Numbered from the stretch's first letter, positions 25,641 to 35,120 are shown. The stretch: DNA of 64,000 nt from Zunongwangia endophytica (GCF_030409505.1 NZ_JAUFPZ010000002.1:3355501-3419500); one strand, 5' to 3'. Made by a program: numbers and translations. Notes: generated by a model from the sequence alone, not told the origin.

Positions 25641-27407
25641 ATGGCGTATACGATTTTAAACAACATAGAAGATCCAGCAGATCTTAAACATTTATCCAGT
25701 GATGAATTAAAATTACTATCACAGGAGTTACGGCAGTTTATTATAGAAATTGTTGCAGTAAAAGAAGGACATCTTGGTGCTAGTCTTGGTGTGGTAGAGT
25801 TAACTATTGCCCTTCATTTTGTTTTTAATACGCCAAATGATCTGCTGGTTTGGGATGTTGGTCACCAAGCCTACGGGCATAAGATTTTAACGGGAAGACG
25901 AGATAATTTTCATACGAATCGCCAGTTGAACGGTCTTAGTGGTTTCCCGAAAAGAGAAGAAAGTGTCTATGATACTTTTGGTGTTGGGCATTCTTCTACT
26001 TCAATTTCAGCCGCTTTGGGAATGGCATTAGCTTCCAAACTAAACGGAGATTTAAAAAAGCATCATATAGCAGTTATTGGTGATGCGTCGATCGCTAGCG
26101 GAATGTCTTTTGAAGGTTTAAATCATGCCGGGGTAACCGATGCTAATTTATTGGTAATTTTAAATGACAATGCAATAGGAATCGATCCTAGCGTTGGTGC
26201 TTTAAAAGAATATCTCTCAAAAGCTGAAGTTGGATATAAACCTAAAAAAGGGAATATGATCGAAGCCCTTAATTTTAATTATTTTGGCCCGGTTGATGGG
26301 CACGATCTTACAGCTCTGGTGACTATTCTGGAAGAATTGAAAAATACATCAGGGCCTAAATTTTTGCACGTTATCACTACAAAAGGTAAAGGATTAAAAA
26401 AAGCAGAAGAAGATCAGGTGAAATACCACGCTCCCGGAAAATTTAAGCCAGACACAGGAGAATTACTTTCTTATGATGTGGATGGATTACCGCTAAAATA
26501 TCAAGACGTTTTTGGGTTGACGCTTGTAGAATTAGCTAAACAAAATCAAAAAATTATAGGAATCACACCGGCGATGCCAACTGGCAGCTCTTTAAAATAT
26601 ATGATGGATGCATTTCCTAAAAGAGCATTCGATGTAGGAATTGCCGAGCAGCATGCCGTAACTCTCGCGGCGGGAATGGCAACACAGGGGGCAATTGTTT
26701 TTTGCAATATTTATTCTACATTTTTACAACGAGCTTACGATCAGGTAATTCACGATGTCGCTTTGCAAAAGCTACCCGTGATATTTTGTTTGGATCGTGC
26801 TGGTCTTGTAGGAGAAGATGGAGCTACGCATCACGGCTTGTTTGATATCACTTTTTTAAGAGCTATTCCCAACATGATTGTAGCCGCACCGGCTAATGAG
26901 ATTGAGTTAAGACAATTACTGTATACCGCTCAACTTGGATTATCAAATCCAATTGCCATACGTTATCCCAGAGGTAGAGGAGTAGAGAAAGACTGGCAAA
27001 TGCCATTTGAAAGTTTGGAAATAGGAAAAGGAGTTTGTGAAAATGAAGGTGAAGATCTTGCCATCCTTTGTATTGGATCTATTATAAAAAATGCGAAAGC
27101 TGCCTTAACGGAAATAAAAAAGCCCGTAGGATTATACAATATGAGGTTTGTAAAACCTTTAGATGAAGAATTACTGCATCATATATTCGATAACTACAAA
27201 AGCATTCTTACTATTGAAGACGGAGTGGTTAAAGGTGGTTTTGGGAGTAGCATCTTAGAATTTGCTGCAATGCATAATTATTCCCATAAAATAAAATGTT
27301 TAGGCGTTCCGGATTTGTTTATAGAACACGGAAAAATTGATGAATTACAAGAAATCTCTGGAATAGACGTTAAAACTATAGTGCAAGTGATAAAATCTTT
27401 GTTTTAA
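25641..27407 (+). CDS. dxs: 1-deoxy-D-xylulose-5-phosphate synthase
   Basis: This TDP-dependent enzyme condenses pyruvate and glyceraldehyde 3-phosphate in the first step of the MEP isoprenoid pathway. The TDP motif starts at GDASIASGMSFEGLNHAG and ends at LNDNAIGIDPS; the glutamate activating TDP is in GIAEQHAV. The length (588 residues) is normal for flavobacterial Dxs. I use the ATG at 25641 (MAYTILNNIEDP) because the GTG at 25632 begins with the last base of a -7 box. DUF3078 follows 38 bases later on the same strand, a conserved flavobacterial pairing. Confidence 0.96.
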   Translation: MAYTILNNIEDPADLKHLSSDELKLLSQELRQFIIEIVAVKEGHLGASLGVVELTIALHFVFNTPNDLLVWDVGHQAYGHKILTGRRDNFHTNRQLNGLSGFPKREESVYDTFGVGHSSTSISAALGMALASKLNGDLKKHHIAVIGDASIASGMSFEGLNHAGVTDANLLVILNDNAIGIDPSVGALKEYLSKAEVGYKPKKGNMIEALNFNYFGPVDGHDLTALVTILEELKNTSGPKFLHVITTKGKGLKKAEEDQVKYHAPGKFKPDTGELLSYDVDGLPLKYQDVFGLTLVELAKQNQKIIGITPAMPTGSSLKYMMDAFPKRAFDVGIAEQHAVTLAAGMATQGAIVFCNIYSTFLQRAYDQVIHDVALQKLPVIFCLDRAGLVGEDGATHHGLFDITFLRAIPNMIVAAPANEIELRQLLYTAQLGLSNPIAIRYPRGRGVEKDWQMPFESLEIGKGVCENEGEDLAILCIGSIIKNAKAALTEIKKPVGLYNMRFVKPLDEELLHHIFDNYKSILTIEDGVVKGGFGSSILEFAAMHNYSHKIKCLGVPDLFIEHGKIDELQEISGIDVKTIVQVIKSLF

Positions 27408-27445
27408 TTTTTAATTTAGCGAATCCGAATAATCTAAAATAGTTA

Positions 27446-28444
27446 ATGAAAGCCCGATTAATTCTTAGTTTAATTAGTATTTCATTCTTTCTTGGTGTAT
27501 TTTCTTTACCAACATATGCACAAAATCAAACGGCGCAAGACACCACACAGACGCCGCAAGATTCAGCAGATGTGGAGCAGGTAGTAATTTACTGGTCTGA
27601 AAAGAATGCTGTAGGAGTGAATCTAAATGAAGTTGCCTTTGTGAATTGGAATGCAGGGGGTAACAACTCTATAGCCGCTTTGTTTCACGGTGAGTTTGAG
27701 CGAAATTTCAAAAAGAAATTTACCAACTGGAAAAACTATCTTTCTTTTAGATATGGTCTTAACTCGCAGCAGGGGCAGGAACTAAGAAAGACCGACGATC
27801 AACTTCATTTTAAAACCACTTTTGGATATCGAGCAGATTCTGTTTCTAACTGGTATTATTCTGGGAATATAGATTTTAGAACACAGTTTTCTAATGGATA
27901 TAAGTATCCTAATAAAGATGCGGCAATTTCCAGATTTATGGCGCCCGGTTATCTTTTAATTGGTGTGGGTACGCAATTTTCGCATCCCGATGAAAATTTT
28001 AATGCCTACATATCCCCGGTAACCGAGAAATCTACTTTCGTTTTAGATCAAAGGTTAGCCAATGAGGGAGCGTATGGGGTAGAAGGAGCGGAATATGATG
28101 ACGACGGAAATCTTATTAAAGAAGGAAATAAAGTACGTACAGAATTCGGATTTTTAGTTACCAGCGATTACAAGACGCAGGTTTTTCCTAATGTGAATAT
28201 GAATACGCAAATAAGTTTATACTCCGATTATCTAAACAAATTCGGGAATATTGATATCGACTGGCAACTGAATTTCGATATGAAAGTAAACGACTTTATT
28301 AAAGCCAATATCGGGTCACATATACTTTACGATGATGATGTAAAGTATAAGGAAGATACCAACGACGATGGCGAGTTAGAAACTTTAGGACCAAGAGTGC
28401 AATGGAAACAACTTCTTGGGATTGGTTTTACTTATGTTTTTTAA
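27446..28444 (+). CDS. DUF3078 outer-membrane protein
   Basis: A signal peptide (about 1-26, ending PTYAQ) and a low-complexity Gln/Thr/Asp linker precede a beta-rich body. The body has NLNEVAFVNWNAGGNNSIAALF, the DUF3078 signature, and ends in an aromatic QLLGIGFTYVF. The last residue is Phe, as in many outer-membrane barrels. The function is unknown. It follows dxs closely and is probably co-transcribed with it; it converges with dgt, whose stop is eight bases away. Confidence 0.85.
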   Translation: MKARLILSLISISFFLGVFSLPTYAQNQTAQDTTQTPQDSADVEQVVIYWSEKNAVGVNLNEVAFVNWNAGGNNSIAALFHGEFERNFKKKFTNWKNYLSFRYGLNSQQGQELRKTDDQLHFKTTFGYRADSVSNWYYSGNIDFRTQFSNGYKYPNKDAAISRFMAPGYLLIGVGTQFSHPDENFNAYISPVTEKSTFVLDQRLANEGAYGVEGAEYDDDGNLIKEGNKVRTEFGFLVTSDYKTQVFPNVNMNTQISLYSDYLNKFGNIDIDWQLNFDMKVNDFIKANIGSHILYDDDVKYKEDTNDDGELETLGPRVQWKQLLGIGFTYVF

Positions 28445-28451
28445 GCTGAAA

Positions 28452-29798
28452 TTAGAAACCTGAACCTTGATATCTTTTGAAAGAAGAAACCGTAAATCCA
28501 TCGGTTAAAGATGCGGTGTACGAGCAAATCTGAATTAGCTTTTGAAATACTGAAGTTTCCGATTGCAAGTGTTTTAATTTTGGTAATGATCGTAAAACCA
28601 AATCATTAAAATTAGAATCTGGATCTTCGTTTTCTGGTAAAAAAGCTTTGGTGTAGGTTTCCAATAAAGTTTCCAGCATTTTGTAGCCTGCAATTTCTTT
28701 ATTGATTACTTCCTCACTCTGGTATATTTTTTCTACGCTTATTTTTATAATATCCTTTATCTGCGCTTCGTACTTGCTTTTATCGAATAACGACTGATGA
28801 AATTCACCTGCCAAAATTTGATCTTCATTTTCCAAGAAAATTTCGGCGGCTTCTCTAATTAACGTGTTTATCGCTAAAGACCTTAAGTAGCTAAGACGAT
28901 CTGCCGTGTTTTGAAGTGAGTTATATTTTGGTGTAGAAATCGTGTCTTTAACCAGTTTTATAAGATACTCCAAAGCATAATCTTCGTCGATGAGACCAAG
29001 GTTAATTCCGTCTTCAAAATCGATAATGGTATAGCAAATATCATCTGCTGCTTCTACTAAAAAAGCTAGTGGATGCCGTGAAAAACTAATGTTGCCCTCT
29101 TTACCGGTTTTGGTTAAGCCAAGTTCTTCTGCCACATCGATCATGGTTTCTTTTTCGCTCTGGAAGAAGCCAAACTTTTTATCGGCAATATTAGAAGTTG
29201 GTTTATGCGGTAGTGACTCTTTAGGATATTTTATAAAAGCCCCAAGGGTCGCATAGCTAATTCTTAGTCCGCCGGGAGTGCCGGGCCGATCCTGAGTTAG
29301 AATTTTAAATCCGTTTGCGTTTCCTTCAAACTTAATAAGATCCTGATATTCTTTATCGCTAAGCTGTGATTTAAATCTTTTACCGTTTCCGTTTAAGAAA
29401 TATTCTCCTATTGCTTTTTCTCCGGAATGTCCAAAAGGTGGATTCCCGATATCGTGAGCTAAAGCGGCAGCAGCAACGATGGCACCAAAATCGTTCATCT
29501 GGTAGCCATGGATTTTGCTTAAATGCGGATGCTTTTCTAAAATTTTCTTTCCGGTAAGTCGGCCTAAAGAACGCCCAACTACAGAAACTTCTAGACTATG
29601 GGTTAATCTCGTGTGTACAAAATCGGTTTTAGAAAGTGGGATCACCTGTGTTTTATCCTGCAAACTTCTAAAAGCTGAAGAGAAAATAATACGGTCGTAA
29701 TCTACCTCGAAACCTAAGCGGGTTTCGTCTTGTTCTTTACGTAAGCGCTTATTGTTATCTCCAGATCGTTTTAATGATAATAGTTGTTCCCAGTTCAT
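28452..29798 (-). CDS. dgt: Deoxyguanosinetriphosphate triphosphohydrolase
   Basis: This HD-superfamily enzyme splits dGTP to deoxyguanosine and triphosphate. The HD metal ligands are visible: TRLTHSLEV (His67), AHDIGNPPFGHSG (His115, Asp116) and AADDICYTIIDFED further on. The length of 448 residues matches the longer Bacteroidota/E. coli-like type. The gene is transcribed on its own; the DUF3109 gene lies about 105 bases upstream on the same strand. The assignment is firm. Confidence 0.93.
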   Translation of the reverse strand: MNWEQLLSLKRSGDNNKRLRKEQDETRLGFEVDYDRIIFSSAFRSLQDKTQVIPLSKTDFVHTRLTHSLEVSVVGRSLGRLTGKKILEKHPHLSKIHGYQMNDFGAIVAAAALAHDIGNPPFGHSGEKAIGEYFLNGNGKRFKSQLSDKEYQDLIKFEGNANGFKILTQDRPGTPGGLRISYATLGAFIKYPKESLPHKPTSNIADKKFGFFQSEKETMIDVAEELGLTKTGKEGNISFSRHPLAFLVEAADDICYTIIDFEDGINLGLIDEDYALEYLIKLVKDTISTPKYNSLQNTADRLSYLRSLAINTLIREAAEIFLENEDQILAGEFHQSLFDKSKYEAQIKDIIKISVEKIYQSEEVINKEIAGYKMLETLLETYTKAFLPENEDPDSNFNDLVLRSLPKLKHLQSETSVFQKLIQICSYTASLTDGFTVSSFKRYQGSGF

Positions 29799-29843
29799 GA
29801 TTTTGATTTTGCGTTAGGGATAGAGCGGTTTGCTTGAGCTCTT

Positions 29844-29863
29844 GCAAGATTGGTAAATCTTGC
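29844..29863. repeat. Perfect inverted repeat beside a GC-rich patch
   Basis: GCAAGATT and AATCTTGC enclose GGTA; a GC-rich stretch (CCCGGCCGCAGGCAACGCCC, 29881-29900) follows within 20 bases. In this AT-rich genome the patch stands out. It resembles a type of intergenic repeat I recall from flavobacterial genomes, but no second copy is present here. Confidence 0.4.
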
Positions 29864-29903
29864 GAAGCGAGTAGCGAAAGCCCGGCCGCAGGCAACGCCC
29901 AGA

Positions 29904-30467
29904 TTATAGTTTTTCGGCTACTTTTTCTAGTTCCATATACCAATCTTCGCCAAATTTTCTAATCAATGCTTCTTTGGTGAATTTGTAGATTGGTACGCCA
30001 AGCTCTTCTCCTAAGCTACAGGCATCATCACAAATATGCCACTGGTGATAATTTACCGCAGCAAACTCTGAGTATTGCTGAACTCGAACCGGATAAAGAT
30101 GGCAGGAAACTGGTTTTTTCCAATCGATCTCGCCTTGATTGTAGGCCTGCTCTATGCCACATAAAGCGGTGCCTTTATCATCGAAAGTTACATAGGCACA
30201 ATCTGCACCGTCGATTAACGGAGTTTCTAGTTCTCCAAAATCGGTAGTGATGTACTTGCCTTGCTCTTCGATGGCATCTATGCCTTTTTGTCTAAGAAAG
30301 GGTTTTACTTTTGGATAGATTCTATCCATAATTTCTTTCTCATATTCTTCTACGGGAGCTCCTGCGTCTCCATCTACACAACAAGCACCTTTACATGCGC
30401 TTATATTACAAACAAATTCTTTTTTAAGAATTTCTTCTGATACTATGGTTTTACCTAACTGAAACAT
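29904..30467 (-). CDS. DUF3109 cysteine-rich protein
   Basis: The 187-residue protein has many cysteines in metal-binding spacings: CNISACKGACC near the N-terminus, CAYV, LCGIEQA, SCHLYPVR and CDDAC. These match DUF3109, which is related to the YkgJ-type putative zinc/iron-chelating domain. There is no signal peptide. The biochemical role is unknown. It is upstream of dgt on the same strand and divergent from marC. Confidence 0.85.
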   Translation of the reverse strand: MFQLGKTIVSEEILKKEFVCNISACKGACCVDGDAGAPVEEYEKEIMDRIYPKVKPFLRQKGIDAIEEQGKYITTDFGELETPLIDGADCAYVTFDDKGTALCGIEQAYNQGEIDWKKPVSCHLYPVRVQQYSEFAAVNYHQWHICDDACSLGEELGVPIYKFTKEALIRKFGEDWYMELEKVAEKL

Positions 30468-30589
30468 ACGGCAAAGATAATTTTATGATTGATTTTATAA
30501 AGAAAAGCGCCTCATTATTTAGCAAATATTTGCATTTCAAAATGGCTCAATTTGTTATGAAAAATTACTTTTGCAAAAAATTTTGAATT

Positions 30590-31171
30590 ATGTTTAAACT
30601 GTTCGATCTCAGACAAGTGTTTACTGCGGGCATGGTTTTATTCGCGGTTATCGATATTATTGGTAGTATTCCAATAGTTTTGGATTTGCGTAAAAAGGTA
30701 GGGCATATCCAAAGTGAGAAAGCTTCTATAGTGGCAGGATTGCTAATGATTGCTTTTTTGTTTTTAGGAAAAGAGATTCTTAATCTTATTGGTATCGATG
30801 TAAACTCTTTTGCTGTTGCCGGTGCTTTTATCCTGTTTTTCCTTGCTTTAGAAATGATTTTGGGGATTAGTCTTTATAAAGATGACTCGATAGAATCTGC
30901 ATCGATCGTTCCGCTAGCCTTTCCACTAGTGGCGGGAGCAGGAACAATGACTTCGTTGTTATCACTAAGAGCCGAATATGAAACCATAAATATTATTGTC
31001 GCTATCATAATCAATATTATCTTTGTATATATAGTTTTAAAATCCTCGGGAAAAATCGAGAGGGTTTTAGGATCCCAGGGTATAAACGTTATCCGAAAGA
31101 TATTTGGCGTTATTTTACTGGCAATCGCCGTTAAACTTTTTGCCGCAAACATTCAGAGTTTATTTAAATGA
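30590..31171 (+). CDS. MarC-family integral membrane protein
   Basis: The 193-residue protein has six predicted membrane helices and the MarC signature: an N-terminal FAVIDIIGSIPIVLDL segment and a mid-protein PLAFPLVAGAGTMTSLL. MarC proteins are inner-membrane proteins once linked to multiple antibiotic resistance but without established function. It overlaps the next gene by four bases and starts a three-gene run. Confidence 0.9.
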   Translation: MFKLFDLRQVFTAGMVLFAVIDIIGSIPIVLDLRKKVGHIQSEKASIVAGLLMIAFLFLGKEILNLIGIDVNSFAVAGAFILFFLALEMILGISLYKDDSIESASIVPLAFPLVAGAGTMTSLLSLRAEYETINIIVAIIINIIFVYIVLKSSGKIERVLGSQGINVIRKIFGVILLAIAVKLFAANIQSLFK

Positions 31172-31371
31172 CAAAGTATTTAATCTACACGATCATCTTT
31201 TTAGGAATTGTTGTAATTGGTTTTAATATTACCATTTTAGATTTTAGTAGCCATATTATGGAAGATGAGAGTGGTGGCGCTTTAATCGCAATTATTGCTA
31301 GCCTTTGTGTAATCGTTTTAATGGGGATTTTATTGGTATCCAGAGCAATCGCTAAAAAACATAGCAGCTAA
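31168..31371 (+). CDS. Small two-helix membrane protein
   Basis: The 67-residue protein has two hydrophobic helices (about 4-26 and 40-60) joined by an acidic SSHIMEDESGG loop and ends in a basic AKKHSS tail. No family is recognised. Overlapping the marC stop by four bases and ending two bases before the flavoprotein start, it is surely translated as part of this operon. Confidence 0.7.
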   Translation: MTKYLIYTIIFLGIVVIGFNITILDFSSHIMEDESGGALIAIIASLCVIVLMGILLVSRAIAKKHSS

Positions 31372-31373
31372 TT

Positions 31374-31985
31374 ATGGAATATGATCTTTTAATTGTGGGC
31401 GGTGGCGCTGCAGCGATGTCTTGTGCTTTAGTAATTGGTTCGGCTTTGGATAAAGAATATGCCGAGGATAAAAAAGTTGGTATTATTCTTCATCAAAAAT
31501 CTTCAGATCTACAAAATGCATTGTTTAATAATGTTTTGGGATTGAAACCAGGTACAGAAGGCAGAACTTTGCTACAGGAAGGCTCGCAGCAATTGGAAGA
31601 ACTATATCCAAAAGTAACGCAGCTTAAAGGAGAGAAACTTCAGCATATTAGTAAAAATGATGAAGGCATTTACGAGCTTAAAACCAATAAAGAGCGATAT
31701 TTGGCAAAAAAGATAGTGATCGCTATCGGCTATTCAGACAATTTTAGAATTGGCGGTTTGGATAAATATGTAATGCCTCATAAAAAAGCGAAAGCTTCTA
31801 AAAATCGAATTCAGTTAATGAATGAAGATCATCTTGTGATCCCAGATCTTTATGTAGCGGGATCTTTAGCTGGATGGCGAAGCCAATATTCGATAGCTTG
31901 CGGAAGTGGAGCTGCGGTAGCCACAGATATTCTTACCGATTGGAACGATGGTGAACATACCAAAGTTCACGATAAATTATCCTAA
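31374..31985 (+). CDS. FAD-dependent oxidoreductase, thioredoxin-reductase-like
   Basis: The 203-residue protein begins with the dinucleotide-binding motif LLIVGGGAAAMSCAL. It ends with LYVAGSLAGWRSQYSIACGSGAAVA, the FAD-binding C-terminal motif of the thioredoxin reductase family. It is shorter than the usual 310 residues: the NAD(P)H-binding domain and the CxxC redox pair are missing. It likely binds FAD, but its electron donor is unclear. It is the third gene of the marC run and overlaps the converging small membrane gene by nine bases. Confidence 0.78.
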   Translation: MEYDLLIVGGGAAAMSCALVIGSALDKEYAEDKKVGIILHQKSSDLQNALFNNVLGLKPGTEGRTLLQEGSQQLEELYPKVTQLKGEKLQHISKNDEGIYELKTNKERYLAKKIVIAIGYSDNFRIGGLDKYVMPHKKAKASKNRIQLMNEDHLVIPDLYVAGSLAGWRSQYSIACGSGAAVATDILTDWNDGEHTKVHDKLS

Positions 31986-32279
31986 TATTAGTGCTGCAAT
32001 AGTAACTACTAAAGAGCTTGCCATAAGTATCAAAAATACTTTGTGCAGGCAACGGTAAAACAAAGCTCTTTTTAATTTGCTGGTAAACACCTTATCTTCT
32101 GGGTGCGCAACGATATGTCTTTTAATACGCTGTTTGGAAACGTAAGAAGAATCCACGAAAATTTCCTTATTCAGCATTAAAAAAGCGCTATTATCCAGTA
32201 AGCGGAAGCTTACTGCGACCACAAAAAAGAATAGCGAGATGCTTAAGCTGTATATTAATAGAACTTCTGGATCTTCCAT
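31977..32279 (-). CDS. Small membrane protein of unknown function
   Basis: The 100-residue protein has hydrophobic segments at residues about 7-27 and 80-99 and a basic middle (SKQRIKRHIVAHPEDK). No family is recognised. Its ATG lies directly next to the stop codon of the S41 protease gene, so it is the last gene of that operon. It overlaps the converging flavoprotein gene by nine bases. Confidence 0.65.
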   Translation of the reverse strand: MEDPEVLLIYSLSISLFFFVVAVSFRLLDNSAFLMLNKEIFVDSSYVSKQRIKRHIVAHPEDKVFTSKLKRALFYRCLHKVFLILMASSLVVTIAALILG

Positions 32280-33881
32280 TTAATCTTTAAAATTATTCTT
32301 TTCTTCAGATAATTCTAAAACTTTATCGATTACCGGATCGCCTTCATTTTTTAACTGCTGAAAATAAGTAGAACCAAATAGCTGCTGTGCCATCACTGCT
32401 TTTAAATACTGTATCATTAATGGCTTATATTTGGTAAGTCGAATACTTAAACCTTCATTTTTTCCGTAGGCGATTAGACGATCAATAGTTTCGTCGTTAA
32501 TGGCTACTTTGTCGTCGAATTCTTTTTTAGAAAGTGAATTATAGTAGGATCTTTTTCGTTCTAATTCCTGAAAAATAAACCGACTTAAAAATCCACGATT
32601 TAATAAAATACTAATGTGTTCTCGTTCGATTTCGATGTCTTTCGGGATAAAGACATCTGGAATAATCCCGCCACCGCCATAAACAACTTTGCCGCCCGGG
32701 GTTACATATTTTAAAGAGTCATCTACTTTTATGCTATCGACACTTTTTAATTCGCCATTTTCGTAACGACGTTCGTAGTCTCTAAAGTAGTTGGCATTTC
32801 CGTTTTCATAAGGTTTTTGGATGGAGCGTCCTGTTGGTGTATAGTATCGCGCAATAGTTAATCTTACGGCGCTACCGTCGCCAAGATCCATCTCTCGTTG
32901 CACTAAGCCTTTCCCGTAAGAACGTCGCCCTATAATGGTTCCCACATCGTTATCCTGTAACGCTCCCGCAACCACTTCGCTTGCTGAGGCAGAATTTTCG
33001 TTGATAAGCACGTAAACGTGACCATTTTCAAAATCGCCTTCGCGTTGCGCAAATGTTTTTTCTATAGATCCGCTTTTGTTTTTAGTAAATAACACCAGCT
33101 TATCTTCTTTTAAAAATTCGTCGGTAATATTTATCGCTTCCGCAAGGTAACCGCCGGGATTGTCTCGAAGATCCAGCGCTATTTCTTTAGCACCGGCTAT
33201 TTGTAATGCTTTGATTGCAGCACGAAATTCGTCATAAGTAGATTCAGCAAATCGATTTATTTTAATGTAGCCTACGGTTTTATTCAGCATATAAACTGCT
33301 TCAACACTTTTAATTGGCACATTATCGCGTTCCACCTCGAAAGTTAGAAGCTTATCGTAACCTGGGCGTTTTACTTTTAATTCAACTTTACTGCCGCGTT
33401 TTCCTTTTAAAAATGTGGTTAACGAATCGCTGCTTACCCCAAGATCAAAAAGTGGCTTATCATTTGCGTATAAAATACGATCGCCACCACGAATTCCTAT
33501 TTTTTCGCTGGGCCCGCCTTCTAGCGGCTGGATCACCATAATGGTGTCGTTGATGTCATAAAAACTAACCCCAATTCCTACAAAATCACCTTTCATATTT
33601 TGGGAAACATCGTCGTATTCTCGCTCCGGAATATAAACCGAGTGAGGATCTAAACCTTTTAAGATCGTATTAACCGTTACATCTACAATGCTATCGGTAT
33701 TTACATCGTCTACATATTCGTAATCGATATAGTCGATTAATCGGTTTAATTTTTCTTTTTTAGGATTGGAAGAGAAAAGCTGATTGGAGGACGAATAGTT
33801 TATTTTACCGCCCATGTAAACGCCAATGGCGCAAGCGATCCCTAATAAAAGCGGGGTATATATTTTTCTATTCGTTTTCAA
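32280..33881 (-). CDS. S41-family C-terminal processing peptidase
   Basis: This 533-residue periplasmic serine protease has an uncleaved or cleaved N-terminal membrane segment (about 9-25), a PDZ domain (about 95-185) and an S41 catalytic domain. The Ser/Lys dyad is Ser299 in ENSASASE and Lys324 in RSYGKGLVQ; the spacing of 25 matches E. coli Prc (Ser430/Lys455). It likely trims or degrades periplasmic and envelope proteins recognised by the C-terminus. It overlaps the dCMP deaminase gene by four bases and is followed directly by a small membrane protein. Confidence 0.93.
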   Translation of the reverse strand: MKTNRKIYTPLLLGIACAIGVYMGGKINYSSSNQLFSSNPKKEKLNRLIDYIDYEYVDDVNTDSIVDVTVNTILKGLDPHSVYIPEREYDDVSQNMKGDFVGIGVSFYDINDTIMVIQPLEGGPSEKIGIRGGDRILYANDKPLFDLGVSSDSLTTFLKGKRGSKVELKVKRPGYDKLLTFEVERDNVPIKSVEAVYMLNKTVGYIKINRFAESTYDEFRAAIKALQIAGAKEIALDLRDNPGGYLAEAINITDEFLKEDKLVLFTKNKSGSIEKTFAQREGDFENGHVYVLINENSASASEVVAGALQDNDVGTIIGRRSYGKGLVQREMDLGDGSAVRLTIARYYTPTGRSIQKPYENGNANYFRDYERRYENGELKSVDSIKVDDSLKYVTPGGKVVYGGGGIIPDVFIPKDIEIEREHISILLNRGFLSRFIFQELERKRSYYNSLSKKEFDDKVAINDETIDRLIAYGKNEGLSIRLTKYKPLMIQYLKAVMAQQLFGSTYFQQLKNEGDPVIDKVLELSEEKNNFKD

Positions 33882-34309
33882 TCGTCCAATTCAGTTATTT
33901 GCATTAGCTCTATCCCGGCTTTATTCAGAAAATCAAGACCACTATTGTCTTTGTAATCTACACAATATACCAATCTTTTTATCCCTGCCTGATGAATTAA
34001 TTTACTGCATTCTTTACATGGTGATAAGGTAATGTATAAGGTGGCTCCCTGGCAAGATTGCGTAGAAGCGGCAACTTTTAAAATCGCATTAGCTTCAGCA
34101 TGCAAAACATACCATTTGGTGTATCCTGCTTCGTCTTCGCAAAAATTCTCGAAACCGCTTGGTGTCCCGTTGTACCCATCAGAAATTATCATTCGATCTT
34201 TTACAATCACGGCACCAACTTGTTTTCTTTTGCAATGAGATAGTTTACTCCACTCTCTTGCTATTCTTAAATAAGCTTTGTCGTATTTAAGTTGTTTGTC
34301 TTTTTGCAT
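33878..34309 (-). CDS. Deoxycytidylate deaminase
   Basis: The 143-residue enzyme deaminates dCMP to dUMP for dTMP synthesis. Zinc ligands are HAEANAIL and SPCKECSKL, and the GYNGTPSGFENFCED segment is characteristic of dCMP deaminase rather than TadA or cytidine deaminase. It overlaps the S41 protease gene by four bases. The hupE/ureJ-like gene lies 96 bases upstream on the same strand. Confidence 0.93.
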   Translation of the reverse strand: MQKDKQLKYDKAYLRIAREWSKLSHCKRKQVGAVIVKDRMIISDGYNGTPSGFENFCEDEAGYTKWYVLHAEANAILKVAASTQSCQGATLYITLSPCKECSKLIHQAGIKRLVYCVDYKDNSGLDFLNKAGIELMQITELDD

Positions 34310-34405
34310 GCGCTGTAATGGGAGATCGTTTATCTTATTTTAGGTAAAGAACCGCTAAAATATTGTAAGCTACAGGTTAAACCAATTTTAGTGCGTTAAA
34401 ATTAA

Positions 34406-34993
34406 TTAAATCGCATTGAAATTATCTCTCAAGATAGGAAGTACGATACCAATAACAATGGCCGAGACTATAAGCACCCAATCTCTTTTGGAAACGCGAA
34501 AGAAGTTTTGAGCAATAAATGCCAGTATCAAAACACATAAAACAACGATTGCCTGTGCGCATTCTATACCTAAGGCAAATTCTAGAAGTGGGAATATTTT
34601 TGAAGAAAACCCGCTACTAAGCATTTTAAAATAGGTTGAAAATCCTAAGCCGTGTATAACACCAAAAAAAGCGGTGGTAAAGTAAAGCAATTTGGGGTTG
34701 TAAGCCTTTTCTTTATTACTAGCGGTTAGAATATTGTATATCGCGGTAATTATAATCGATGCCGGGATTAAAAATTCTACCCACGATGTATCTACAATTA
34801 CAATCTCGTAAGTAGATAGAAATAACGCCAGTGTATGCCCAAGTGTAAAAATAGTAACCAGCCATAACATCTTTTTCCAGGAAGTAAATGTATACGAAGC
34901 AACCAATGCGATAAAGAACAGAATGTGATCGTAAGCATTCCAATCTAAAACATGCTCCAGGCCTAAATTAAGATATAACCAAAATTGTGACAT
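34406..34993 (-). CDS. HupE/UreJ-like membrane protein
   Basis: The 195-residue protein has six predicted membrane helices and the HupE/UreJ family segment GLEHVLDWNAYDHILFF near the start, with TLGHTLALFLS and VIHGLGFSTYF. The repeated His residues in membrane segments are typical of metal transport in this family (nickel or cobalt). No urease or hydrogenase genes are near, so the metal is uncertain. It probably begins the operon dCMP deaminase-S41-small protein. Confidence 0.82.
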   Translation of the reverse strand: MSQFWLYLNLGLEHVLDWNAYDHILFFIALVASYTFTSWKKMLWLVTIFTLGHTLALFLSTYEIVIVDTSWVEFLIPASIIITAIYNILTASNKEKAYNPKLLYFTTAFFGVIHGLGFSTYFKMLSSGFSSKIFPLLEFALGIECAQAIVVLCVLILAFIAQNFFRVSKRDWVLIVSAIVIGIVLPILRDNFNAI

Positions 34994-35120
34994 AGGGAAA
35001 AAGGCTAATAGTGCCGAAAATACAACTTCTTAATAAAATCACAAAGTTTACAAGTAATTAAAGTATAGTGGAGAACAAGCCAGCCAAATCTATTTTATTT
35101 AAAATTAATCTAAATAAAAA

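Noticed and set aside
29755..29943. A 62-codon minus-strand frame across the dgt start
   Set aside because: It overlaps dgt and DUF3109 and is made by the GC-rich repeat-like patch; it has no protein-like features.
34406..34993. Hydrogenase or urease accessory locus based on HupE/UreJ
   Set aside because: No hydrogenase, urease or other accessory genes are near it.
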